The position numbers were made by a program, and so were the translations under genes. Of a stretch of 64,000 nucleotides of DNA, positions 47,151 through 57,556 are shown piece by piece. This stretch comes from Sialis fuliginosa (taxonomy: Eukaryota > Arthropoda > Insecta > Megaloptera > Sialidae): assembly GCA_961205875.1 (NCBI GenBank), contig OY540810.1, forward strand, positions 4,712,001-4,776,000, in the 5' to 3' direction. Positions within the stretch are counted from its first letter, which is position 1, and each line of letters opens with the position of its first letter. The notes beneath the pieces are model-generated. The model worked only from the letters and a program-made list of their open reading frames with translations. It had not been told where the DNA came from and searched no databases.

Positions 47151-47990
47151 TATTTTATTATATATACATATAACATGTAGAACAATTTCCATCGCAAATC
47201 TCTTTTTAAAAGTGTCGTGATAATTAGAGAAGTTATTTTAAAGTGGAATTTCTGATACGAAATAAAGACTAATTAGATAATAATTGGAACTCATTCATCG
47301 ACAGGTAGGCAACTTATAAAAAAATATGTCCAAACTAATTAATACTTTTGAAATAAGGTTATTTTTACAGGAACGTAATTTTTTTATATTAATATATTGT
47401 CTATTTTTTTTCATTTCTGTTTAACATGCATGCATATAATTATGTATATTAAAATATAATATTCACTTATATAATAATAATGTATAAAATGCAAAGGTAT
47501 ATTATTATAATACACATTTATATTTTAAGAAAATTTAAAGAAAACTACACATTTTCCTTTTTTTTTGCTTTCAATTGGATGATTTTTTTTAGTATATTTA
47601 TGTTTTATTAGTTGTAATGACATTTTTTTTGCTCTACATTTATAATTTTCAATTACACAAATTAACTTTTACAACTGCAGTTTTCATTTTTAGAACTGCA
47701 GAAACAAGCTACATCTACACACTAAAATAACCCCTGACATATGAGTATTTTATAGTAATAACTAAATATAATTTGTGTTATAAATAAATAAATGCTAATA
47801 AAGCGTGCAGTACTGATTATTTTACTACAAAACGAATACGTTTTTATTATGTCCAAGATTGTTAATGATCATTCACAAATCGGTCAGAAATATGTTTTTT
47901 GAGTACCTACTCTTCAATTTCCACAATAGTGTTGAAAACAAGTTTCTACGTATAGACGTAATCATTGTCCAATTTAAGTGCCAGCGTTTG
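47151..47990. other. AT-rich non-coding DNA
   Basis: CTGCAGTTTTCATTTTTAGA near 47677-47701 has a small duplicated ACTGCAG word. Otherwise nothing. Confidence 0.5.
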
Positions 47991-48019
47991 TACGACGAAG
48001 GAGGTAGCTAGATCGAAAG

Positions 48020-48280
48020 ATGGAGGTAGAAAAGGAGGTGTTCGAGAAGTCTATCGGCCGGTTAGTTCATGGTCAATTTGACAAAAGCTTTTTATATTCG
48101 GATGGAAGCTGTTTGTTGGCCGATATGTCGTCCAGTTATGGAGCTCTGTATTATTTACAGCGGTTATCGCCGCCTGTACAAATCGTCAAATTATTTACTT
48201 TTTTTGTTCGTTCCCTTTTGGTTCATCTTTTTTCTTCAATCAACCGTACCAGATTGAATTTTTTCTCTCTCCTTTTGTAA
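48020..48280 (+). CDS. Unrecognised 86-codon open frame in GC-richer patch
   Basis: The predicted peptide starts MEVEKEVFEKSIGRLVHGQF and has a mixed, protein-like first 55 residues (FLYSDGSCLLADMSSSYGAL), followed by a hydrophobic tail encoded by a T-rich tract. A polypyrimidine run ending TTTTGTAAACAG at 48273-48284 just after it looks like a splice acceptor, so the tail may be intronic. GGATGGAAGCTGTT here and GGATGGAAGCTATT at 48293 are near-repeats. It matches no family I know; a transposon scrap or untranslated exon is equally possible. Confidence 0.2.
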   Translation: MEVEKEVFEKSIGRLVHGQFDKSFLYSDGSCLLADMSSSYGALYYLQRLSPPVQIVKLFTFFVRSLLVHLFSSINRTRLNFFSLLL

Positions 48281-48699
48281 ACAGATATAGCAGGATGGAA
48301 GCTATTCAATTTTCAACTTTTTAGAGAATGGGAAGTGGAAATTATTATTACTTTTATTTCGATATTTTGCGTGATAAATTATTATATTGAAGCGTTGTGT
48401 TTAATCGATATTCGATACAAATTGTTTTCTGTGTTTCTAAAAGAAAAATCAGCAAAAATAATCTTATTAGATACATATTTTCTTAAAAATTATTATAATA
48501 AAAAAAATTGGCATAAAAAAAGAAGGAACTTAATTTGATCATATTTATATACGTACTAATTAATTAAATATTATTAATTAATTAATATAAAACCTAATAT
48601 CTTGAAAAAAAAATCATTACATCTATCAGAAAAACGAATAGAGCTAAAGTTATAGATAATAATATTTATTTTATTAAAAACATTTTTTTAATAAATCTT

Positions 48700-48828
48700 C
48701 GTTTCTGAGTAGTGCATCAGTTTGGTCGTTCTATCGGTAAACGTTTCGTCGTACGTTGCAGTGAATGACTTCAGGGTATACCAAAGAACGACCAAAAATA
48801 CGCGGCTTATACTCAGAAGCATCTGTAA
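48700..48828. repeat. Imperfect palindrome about 130 bp
   Basis: TTTCTGAGTAGTGCATCAGT then TTGGTCGTTCT pairs with AGAACGACCAAAAATACGCG followed by TTATACTCAGAAGCATC. The GGTCGTTCT/AGAACGACC core is perfect. It looks like a very small MITE or hairpin and no second copy is seen here. Confidence 0.4.
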
Positions 48829-49757
48829 ACGTTATTAGTTAGTGTTTAAACGTGTTTTAATTGCTGCGAATTATTTGTATATGAATAGAGGCATGTGATA
48901 TGCTAATATATTTTATCCAACTGAAGCATGTGATTTCGAATTTTGTTTAAATCATATGGAATAACTTAAATTTACATACAACTTGATTTTTAAATGTAAT
49001 TTATCTAAAAATAAAAATTATATCAGAAAAGCAGTCTCACACACAATAGACTTCATATTTATCAAATTTACTCGCTCGAATGCACACCGTTATTTTTTTT
49101 TTAAATATAAAAAAAAGTTTATTTTAAAAAATCTTCTGCATGTTTTAGTTTTATTTTGGGCGTTAATGGGTTAATACGTATATACAAGAGCAATATTGTA
49201 AAATTCTTAGTAGGCGAATTTAAACAATGTGAAACGTACTATCAAAGAGTAATGATAAAATTAATTAAATTCGGAATTTGAGAAGATAAATAAAATGAAA
49301 TGAACAGTATTGCTTCTAGTTCAAAAATCCAATTCAATCATTGATTAACCCCCAAGCCGCACATATGCACGCACACACGTACAGTTTCCTTGCACTTGTA
49401 ATACGTTTGATTAACTTGAGTGACCCCGTGTCTAAACAAAGTTGTTATTTACAATAGCCCACACATACATACATGTACACCCACGTTCAGTGGCGGGGTA
49501 TAATGAAAAGTTGAAGGGTGTAAATTAAATATTTATTTATGTAAATTTTACATTACAAGTATTAAAATATTAGGTCGTTGTAAAAATAATACACGTTAAT
49601 CCTATGCCTAAATTTAGGTATTATTTTCTTTTAAAGTTGTCGCTCAAAGTACTAAGTTATATATATCATTTTAAAGATTTTTTTACTGACTTACTTTATT
49701 TTCTTGAACATTTTTCGTAAAATTTCATTTTCACCTATTTTAAGGTGATTAAAAAAA
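48829..49757. other. AT-rich DNA, CAGTGGCG-type end at 49488
   Basis: CAGTGGCGGGGTATAATGAA (49488-49507) resembles other CAGTGGCG starts. The 63-codon frame at 48983-49174 is unsupported. Confidence 0.4.
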
Positions 49758-49886
49758 GATGTCGAAATTGATGAATCCATGGTGCGGCGTTGGTTTCAAA
49801 AATTTCGTGTAGGTGAAGTAAATTTGGAAGTCCAAGAGCGTCGCGGACGTCCTTCTGCTGTTGATGACGGCATGTTGAAAGCTATT
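49758..49886 (+). pseudogene. Mariner transposase fragment (DNA-binding part)
   Basis: 43 codons read DVEIDESMVRRWFQKFRVG, then a linker, then ERRGRPSAVDDGMLKAI. RRWFQKFRxG...RRGRP...VDD..LKA is the hallmark of the second helix-turn-helix and GRPR-like AT-hook of mariner transposases. The sequence ends abruptly in T-rich DNA, the catalytic D,D34D domain is missing and no TIR was found. A decayed scrap of a plain DNA transposon. Confidence 0.8.
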
Positions 49887-50940
49887 TTTTTGCTGCTTTG
49901 TTTTTTCGGTCTAAACACGGCATAATTAGTACAAAAATACAAATTTTGTGCTCTTAACTATCCAAGTATATTAGAATTAAATCAAGCACTTGATTAAATC
50001 ACTCATTGTCAGACTAAAGTTAATCAGAGATTATATAAAAATAAGTTAGGGTGGTTATTTACAAGTTATTTGCTGTATATTATTTGTTTTCCACATTCAT
50101 TTTATAAATAAAGCTGTAGTTGAAGAACTTTAACAGAAAAATATTGACCTAATTGTACGCGATATATTACTGTCTAATAACCCTCAATCTTAAAGAAAAA
50201 CAAACAGTTAAAATAGAAAAAAATTGCACTGCTGCAAACCAGAAAAACTGAACATAAAACCGCATGTGTTTCCTAGATGCAGTAATAATAATAATTTGTG
50301 TTCTAATTTTGTTCAGTGGTGTGTAATCCGTAAGCACTCATAACACATTGTGCGATATAAATTTTTTACTGTATCTGTGCCTCTTATGCTCATATTAATC
50401 TATAAAATAAATAGACATAGCAAGCTCACCTATAAAAACATTGGAGCGAACTGCGCATTTCGTAGTTTATGTGAGTAGATTTAATGCTCCAGCTCGTATA
50501 AATCCGCGATTACTAATTAATACAGTAGTGCATTTATTGTGTTTGATATTAATTAGTGTTTATAGCAGACGCAGACTGTATTACTATTTTATAAAATCCT
50601 GTTATGACTACATTCAGTGGCGTGACGTATTCAGAATTAATTTATTTTTATTCTTTATATATACTTACACACAGGCAAACCGCATTGTAAATTGAGTGCT
50701 CATATACATACCTACATATTATAGTTGTAATACAAAGTATTATTTTTGTTTTTGTTCATTAAAAATAAAAAAAATGTAATAAGTACAGGGTACATAAGTG
50801 CTCCAATTAATATACAATTATTTAAATTATTAAAAAAATATTTATTTATACATTCAGTATTTTTGAAAAATTATATAGATTTCAAACATTTGTCGGTATT
50901 ATATGCATATCAAAAAATCAGATATGGGTATATGTTATTA
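49887..50940. other. AT-rich non-coding DNA
   Basis: Frames at 50441-50695 and 50746-50979 are low-complexity. CAGTGGCGTGACGTATTCAG at 50615-50634 is a further CAGTGGCG-type word. Confidence 0.45.
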
Positions 50941-51205
50941 GAGTCCCGAAGTCACCAACTATGTACTTGGGCTGTTTAGAGCCCGCTTAGTAGGTACAAT
51001 TTTTAGTTGGAAAACAATAAGAAAAAAATTAAAATTCTAATGAATTTGATCACATTTTAACGTTCCACATGTTGTGGTATCATTTATTTCTGTTAGCTTC
51101 AACTCTATGACGCCTTCTCTGAAAATTGTTTTATATAGATATCGGGGGGTGATAACTTTACATGTTCAGTTAAATTTCAAGTTTCCAATACATACATAAG
51201 TAAAT
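50941..51205 (+). repeat. Dispersed repeat family C, fragment
   Basis: Starts GAGTCCCGAAGTCACC. It holds AAATTAAAATTCTAATGAAT, a CACATGTTGTGGTATCAT block and TACATGTTCAGTTAAATTTC, which match 14150-14345 in order with heavy divergence. Confidence 0.45.
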
Positions 51206-51639
51206 CAATTCAATTTAAATTACTGTCATTGGTGTACACCACTGGAGATGCATTTGTTAGACACAGTCGTTTAATTATTTAAATTCAATTAGCATGAATT
51301 AGATATACTGTCTATGAAAATACATAGATATATGTGTTAATACACCAGAATATTTAGAAGCATTATCAACTATGTAAATCTTTATGATGTTGGACAACTG
51401 GCTGTAACTGTTTTCCAAGAATTCTATTGCGTTTCAATAATTACTTTAATGATGCAATTAACATTAATTTACAATTTATTTATGCCAACGAAAAAATAAT
51501 ATTCAAAAATAAAATTAATAACATTAAGTAGGTACTTTTCTATAAATAAATTTTGTTTCCTTAAAACAATTTTATTTAGATGTTTTGTAAAGTCTCCGGC
51601 AATCAGAGTCCATAAGTATTTTATTCCCAAGTTAGGACA
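51206..51639. other. AT-rich non-coding DNA
   Basis: Nothing recognisable. Confidence 0.5.
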
Positions 51640-51965
51640 AGCCGAAAAACAGTCAGGGCCAGATCGGGCTCTATAACGGAATGCCCTATTCGGTTCGGAT
51701 AAAGAGGATTGTATTTTAACCATATTAAGGCATTCCATGTTTTAACTTATCCGACTCTGATACAATTGCCTGATTTTAACCATATTATGGCATTTCTTGA
51801 TAGAATAATCAGTTTGGACAGAATAGCCGAAATTGATAACCTGATCAGGACCGAATTTGATAACCTGATCCGACGCGGATGCAAACAGGCGTTACATTTT
51901 GGATCCGGGATAGGTCAGGTTTGCCTTATCATGACTAGGGCTGGTCGGATATAGGTCGGACTTCA
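51640..51965. repeat. GC-richer block with short direct repeats
   Basis: TTTTAACCATATTAAGGCATT (51714-51734, 21 bases shown only by its limits and core AACCATATTA) recurs at 51775 with two changes. TTGATAACCTGATC occurs twice (51833 and 51856), and GGAATGCC/GGCATTCC are inverted. Opposed frames of 81-89 codons exist but reflect the repeats. Possibly a short non-autonomous element. No family recognised. Confidence 0.4.
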
Positions 51966-53360
51966 GACTTAACAAATTTCTATTCGGGTTTTTGAAATTT
52001 CGGTACTAAACACTAAAAACTATTTGATTTTAGAGTAAGCAACCATTATTTTGTATAAAATGTCTCTATGTATAGTAAAAATGAAATAAAGAGACACGTT
52101 CGAGTTAATATTCATGCAGAAGTAGATAAAAATGAAGTGAATGGTATAAAATTTTCAAGGACGAAACATAGAAGAAAAACTACAAACACATAACCTGGCT
52201 ATCGTGAAAAATATTCCTCAGAGAAGAAACTGCATTAAGAAAAAAACTTCCTTTTGCAAAATCTTTTTTATTATATGTTCGGCGAACTTAAGAAAACGAA
52301 TAAATCAAAAATAAAAAAGTTTAGCACGAAATCATCGAGCAGATATTTAATTTAGCGTGAAAATTAATACGAAAAACATGAACTGATAAATTTAAATTGC
52401 GCTCCAATTTATGACAAAATTTAACTGAAGTTCATTGTAACATAAATATAAATAAAAATAAAAATACGTTCGTTATAAAATATCACTAAAAATTCAAAAT
52501 ATTATTTTTATATAATTATAAAAGAAATTAACGCAAAAGAATTTATTCAAAATATATTTAACAATAAAGAATCCAGTTTTCCATAAAAATAAGTCACGAC
52601 AGAATTTTTATATTAATGTATTCATTAAAAAAACAAACAGGAAACATATTTTAACACTTCGCAGAGCGTGTAATATGACTACAATACCACCCTCTTATAA
52701 AAACACAACCCTAAAATATAAACTCTTCTATTCAAGTTGCGTTCAACCAATAAACTTACACGCATATATACACACTCGTGCACTCACACTTACGTACACA
52801 CACCCACACGGATGTACATATATAAAATCAAACGCTTTCGGAATTTTTACGAAAAGTTGATGGAAATTTCTGATTGACAAACATACTAAAAAGTGGAAAA
52901 GATATCATACGCACCGTCATGGTGGGAGCCTTTTCACAGAAAGTAACATGGAATATTTCTTATATGGTCTTTCACTGAAGTATTTTTCAAATTGTTGAGT
53001 GAGAAAAATACCTCGTATACTACGTGATATGTATTTCGTGTCAATTGACAGTTTCGAATATTGAAATATCATTCTATTGAAGTTTTTTTATTCTTTTATT
53101 ACATTTTAATAACATTATTCGTGTATGGAATAAAACGGTTTTATGAATTTTTTGAAAGCCTATTCTCTTGATTTGCTTGTTGTAATATATTCAAATGTAT
53201 TAACCTACTATAGCAACATACAAAATTTTGTACTGTTGTCTTACACATATTGTTAAAACTATGAATTTGGTATCATATGCCTAGCAGCAGCAAACTGTAT
53301 TTAGGTGAGGCCATGCGGGTTGCTATCATAGACCGAACACATTCAGATTTAAGGGCAGTT
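51966..53360. other. AT-rich non-coding DNA
   Basis: A CACA-rich stretch lies at 52765-52815. No repeat family or gene is recognised; the 61-codon frame at 52675-52860 is unsupported. Confidence 0.5.
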
Positions 53361-53437
53361 CTCTGCCGTACTGATTGAGTCTAATGTGTCTGATAAACTG
53401 TCACTGGACTCATAGTCCGAGAGGTGAGCGACAAAAA

Positions 53438-53588
53438 TTGCAACTACTTTATAAAGGTAGATTTTTTTATATTACGTCACATTTGTGGTGTAGAGATACA
53501 GCCTGCCGTCAGTCAGCTAGTTTCGTTAGCGTTTGGCGCAGGGGCGGCTTTATTTTTGTAAAAATGTTGCAACTACTTTATAAAATCT
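53438..53588 (+). repeat. Direct repeat TTGCAACTACTTTATAAA
   Basis: The 18-mer occurs at 53438-53455 and 53568-53585, enclosing a GC-richer 112 bp (CAGCCTGCCGTCAGTCAGC ... GGCGCAGGGGCGGC). It may be an insertion-flanking duplication or the ends of a small repeat unit. The 71-codon frame here is a by-product. Confidence 0.5.
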
Positions 53589-54332
53589 GAAAATTTATTT
53601 GTAAGCAGTATACTAAGTAAGAACCCCTTTTATCATAATCATCCTTCAAAACCTTGCAACCGGGCGCGTTAAACGCGCTGCTGAAATTAAAATATTCAAC
53701 AGCAACTGTACGGTTTTAAAAAAAAATCGGAGAAAAAACACGAAATAACTACATATAATAGAAGTGATATACATACATATGTATGTATATGTAGAAGCTA
53801 TCAAAAAGTGATATTTAAAAAAAAAAACGTTAAAAGTTTTCTTGAATTACGCACATTTTTGTGATTTGTGAATATTTTGTGAGAAGTTTTTTGTGAGAAT
53901 CTTTCACATAATGTACACGATCATCAACTTATAATAAAAGTTTTTTCTTATAAAGATATCTGTTCAATTAAAACTTATTAAATTCTTATAAAAGTTTTTC
54001 TTGACGTGTCGTTAATAGTCCTACTTCATAAATAAACGTTTCATATTTTCTAAATGATACAATATGAATATGCATTTTAAATCTAGTCACAAATTATTTA
54101 CGATTATATATTGCATACAATATAATACAATGTGTAGAATTGCATTATGAAACGTAGAGTTATTTATAAAGAGGCATGATTTAAATTTTCTGAGATTAAA
54201 AATAATTAACAAATTAAGCAAAATAATTCAAAGCAAGTAAATTGTAAATTATTTTAAAGAAATTCTGTTGATGTTAATGGTTAAATCCAAGGACAAAATT
54301 TAAAGTTTGAAAATAGTATCATAATTATCCTA
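53589..54332. other. AT-rich DNA with ATGTAT palindrome
   Basis: TACATACATATGTATGTATA at 53769-53788 is a self-complementary microsatellite. Nothing else is supported. Confidence 0.5.
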
Positions 54333-54416
54333 TCAGTCTTGGCCCCTTTAAAACCTCAGTATACTTTTTTGGGATTGATGGGTTCCTTTTTTGTAATTCT
54401 CATGAACTCATGTTAT
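54333..54416 (+). mobile_element. MITE family A, copy 7 (worn left end)
   Basis: ATCAGTCTTGGCC and GGGATTGATGGGTTCCTTTT, followed by TTGTAATTCTCATGAACTCA and TGTTAT, follow the family order with strong divergence. About 80 bp are identifiable. Confidence 0.6.
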
Positions 54417-54769
54417 AATAATTTGTACCTATTTTTTCTTAAGATTATTTTATTATTATATTTTTGTATCATTTGTTGGTTCTTTTTCCTGACTTCTACA
54501 ACTACATACGTAACTTAATCACTAATTATCCAAGTTATACATTTTTTTATATGCAATTTAATATGAAAGAAATCGTTTTTTCTGATTATTGCGCAAACAC
54601 ATATTTCTTAAAAACTATTTTTAGTTTTTAATTCAAACATCAGAAATGTTTGATTGAGATATTTATATCAAAAGAACAAATAGCACATATTTGTAAAAGA
54701 AATTCCAATAACAATGGGAATATATCTAAGTAAATATTGCGCACACGACTTTTAAAAGTGTATTTATTG
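54417..54769. other. AT-rich non-coding DNA
   Basis: Nothing recognisable. Confidence 0.5.
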
Positions 54770-54774
54770 ACTAT

Positions 54775-54965
54775 CTGCATTGCAAGCTTCACCGATGCTC
54801 TTATCCAGTAAATACAAAAGCCTTTGACGGAAATTTATCCAGCGCCGGAAGAATCAAACTATCACTTCCGGTGCCAGCAGCGCGTTAGAACATAAGTAAC
54901 AAAGAGACGATGTGTTTGTTTTAAAGAAACCATCTGAATGGCGAATTCCTCTTTTGTTGAAAGAC
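54775..54965. promoter_or_regulatory. GC-richer island with inverted ETS-type sites
   Basis: GCCGGAAG (54844-54851) and CTTCCGG (54865-54871) face each other across 13 bp, each an ETS-family core (GGAA). The flanks AGCAGCGCG and TTTATCCAGCG are not repeats seen elsewhere in the window. No convincing frame. Candidate enhancer or promoter; the alternative is part of an unknown repeat. Confidence 0.35.
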
Positions 54966-55202
54966 AATTCTATCATACTGTTTATTTTCATAAAAGTGTT
55001 ATACGTTTACCCATGGGTTGTTTAAAACAACAACTATGAAACAATGTATTTAAATATGACATACAATAGTAATATCACCAGTTAGTCCTTAAACACAAAA
55101 CTAATGTCGAACACTGAATTAAGATAGTCTAGATTCTAGATTTAATAACCTATAATTGGATATACAGCAATATTTATTGAATTAGGGTGCTTTCATCTAA
55201 AA
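54966..55202. other. AT-rich non-coding DNA
   Basis: Nothing recognisable. Confidence 0.5.
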
Positions 55203-55220
55203 GAAGTTTGAGAACCACTG
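55190..55220 (-). mobile_element. hAT-type end (CAGTGGTTCTCAAACTTCTT)
   Basis: Minus strand from 55220: CAGTGGTTCTCAAACTTCTT then TTAGATG. Same terminal class as 31828 and 39248. Confidence 0.55.
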
Positions 55221-55338
55221 AGGCAAGTGCACTTTAGTTATTACAATACATGCAAATGTAGCGGAAAAAATATCGTTTACGTAAAAATTTATTGCATGCT
55301 CTAACTATTTTAAAAAGATTTCTACAATTATAATAAAA

Positions 55339-56007
55339 TGGCCAAGTGCGTGTTATATAGGCACGCACATGATAGGGTTCCGTAGTCATTATCACAACGA
55401 TTTATAAAAAAAGAGTAATTTCAAAATTTTTCATAAACTATTTTTGCTACAGTGTTTGTTATAATTTTTAGTGAAAGTACGAATTAAAAGCTACATTCTG
55501 AAATTCTTTCAGATTTTTTAAATCGATAGTTTAGAAATAAGAAGAGGACGTTCTGATAACGACATTGTAAAGCAAATATATCGTGACTGAAATCAAAAGG
55601 TCATATAACATTTTTTGTTGCATTTTAAGAGACCTATCTGAAGACACCCCACTCGATGGGGTAAGTGAAAAAAAAAGAGTATTATTCAAGGTAAGTAAAT
55701 ACACAGGTTGCCTCAGTAGCTTTTGACCAATAAGCTTGGGCACCCCAGTTGACGTATTTTCCCCTTCTCGCGCCAAGTAACAAAGCTATATTTGTTATGA
55801 TTTGACACAACATTCCCCCTTTCAACATTTGGGCACCCAAAATGACGTATTTTCCTCTTTGAATACACTTTTCAGTCTATGGGAAAGGGGCCTAAACATC
55901 ATTTCTATTTTTGGGTTATATATCAAATTTCAGCTTAATCGATATAAAATTTATAAAGACGAATGGACGGACGGGCAGAGCTATTTTTCTACGGGACCCT
56001 AAAAAAC
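55339..56007 (+). repeat. GGCCAAGTGCG...GGGACCCTAAAA dispersed repeat
   Basis: Starts TGGCCAAGTGCGTGTTATAT, with GATAGGGTTCCGTAGTC shortly after, and ends GACGGACGGGCAGAGC then CTACGGGACCCTAAAAAA. The start GGCCAAGTGCG...AGGGTTCCG and the end with GACGGACGG...CCCTAAAA are hallmarks of a dispersed repeat common in insects, notably Lepidoptera. The middle holds TGACGTATTTTCCYCTT twice (55751 and 55843). Frames of 66 and 81 codons are by-products. Related in its ends to family C. Confidence 0.65.
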
Positions 56008-56437
56008 ATCTATTATACACATACATACATACATACTTTGCAGCATTAAGTGACGGCAACATACCTGTAAAGAAAATAAAAAACAGTTAGTATAATGGAT
56101 AAATTAACTATAAGTTATATAAACATATATTTTTTTTTAAGAAACCAATCATTTTTTACAACTAGGGCTACAATTTAAACCTGTCTCGTCGCTGTCTTGT
56201 TATTAATAATAAAACAAAACAACGTATTCAATTCCCAATATTATGTTTTATGGACTATTCGTAACTAAAATAAAAATTAACAAAAGTGATGTTAGTATTT
56301 TCAACTTTCCATCAGTTCATTTACACAAATCTATCGAAGTAGATTATATAAAATAAATATTTCTCCACCGTTTTGATTCACAAATGACAAACACATTTAC
56401 CTAAAGTTTAGACGACATAAAAAAGTAAACTTTGTTC
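56008..56437. other. AT-rich DNA with (CATA)n
   Basis: A short (CATA)n lies at 56018-56034. No other feature is seen. Confidence 0.5.
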
Positions 56438-56462
56438 ACCTTTTTAACCACACAGACATTAG

Positions 56463-56552
56463 CTAATGGATTATGAACGGCTTTTCAACGGGCTCGTCGA
56501 AGTCGGGATGTCTCGAGTGGCAGGCGATCGACAAATGGGTATGCAGTACCTC
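56463..56552 (-). CDS. Candidate host exon, 29 residues and stop
   Basis: On the minus strand a pyrimidine-rich tract ends CACTATTTTCACACAG (AG at 56554-56553), a good acceptor. From the next base an in-phase frame reads EVLHTHLSIACHSRHPDF, then DEPVEKPFIIH and TAG, 30 codons in exactly 90 bases, with more G/C at third positions than anything around. A donor-like AAAAAG|GTGAAC lies at 56438-56440, so a 113-bp internal or untranslated exon is the alternative. The plus strand also has an open 38-codon frame, MDYERLFNGLVEVGMSRV and onward (56466-56582). I do not recognise either peptide. A terminal exon of an unknown gene is the favoured but unproven reading. Confidence 0.3.
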   Translation of the reverse strand, partial: EVLHTHLSIACHSRHPDFDEPVEKPFIIH

Positions 56553-56582
56553 CTGTGTGAAAATAGTGTAGAAAAACAGTGA

Positions 56583-57044
56583 AAACTATTATCGGCGTGA
56601 AGTGAGTAAGACATTGCAGTGATAAATGATGGTTTGGGTTTGAGCATTATGGTCTTTTTGCTCGTTCGAGTTTGTTGTCAAGTAGACTCTCGCTACTTTA
56701 TCAAAGATAAACATAGTTTGCGTTCTCTTGGAAAGCTATAGATGTCAAATGGGACTGCAGCTGTACAACATAGCTTCATTAGATTGTATTTAGAAAACAA
56801 TGCACCAGTTATAGATACGTGTGTACGATTTTTTAAATAGCTTTATGGTTTTGAAAGTGTACAGTTTATGATTATATTTTTAACCTAAAAAGTTCATAAT
56901 ATCATAAATAATTTAACTTGTATATCAAGTTAAAAGACTGCTTGCGACAAGCAAATAGAAAATAGTGACAATTTTGAAAATTTCTGTAACTTTTATTGTA
57001 TAAAATCAAATAAACATAGTATAAAATATATTTAGAAAAGTTAG
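56583..57044. other. AT-rich non-coding DNA
   Basis: Slightly GC-richer up to about 56780; no repeat or frame is supported. Confidence 0.45.
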
Positions 57045-57556
57045 GTAGTGCCGAGCGGGGTAAATATGAAACAAGCTTGCAACTAAAAAACTAATTTGTT
57101 TATAGGAGAATTATAAAAACTGACATCATCATTAAAGGTTTGTTAAAGCGACCTGAAAATATGAATCGCCTAATAAGTGATGTGTCACCAATACAGATTT
57201 CCTTGTTAGTCGATGTCAAAACGTGTGAATTAAATTTTAATTCTTTGCACATAACTTTCTGTATAGCTCAGATGTTAATTAAAGTTACAATTTCACATTG
57301 ATATGCCACAAAGAAGATAAATCAAAGATGCCTTTGTGGCTTTTCTTTTAATTTTTCGAGAAATATTTTCCATTAGAGGCCTGTTTCACTTTTTAAAGTC
57401 CGTGTTGTATCGTACAGTTCAAATGACGTAAGTATTTAAAATGGTTATTCATATGCGCATCTACTAGAAAAAATTAAAGTATGAATTTGTATCGTTAACT
57501 GTCAAAAAACATGAAAGATTTATATTTTGTTTCACTTTTACCCCAGTTGACCCTAC
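57045..57556. mobile_element. TIR element, GTAGNGYC-GGGGTAAA ends
   Basis: The left end GTAGTGCCGAGCGGGGTAAA then TATGAAACAA and the right end, as complement GTAGGGTCAACTGGGGTAAA then AGTGAAACAA, make an imperfect TIR of about 29 bp enclosing 512 bp. A subterminal CTGTTTCACTTTTTAAAG repeats the theme inside the right end. A solo end lies at 37117. Non-coding. The target duplication is not resolved, so the superfamily stays open. Confidence 0.7.
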
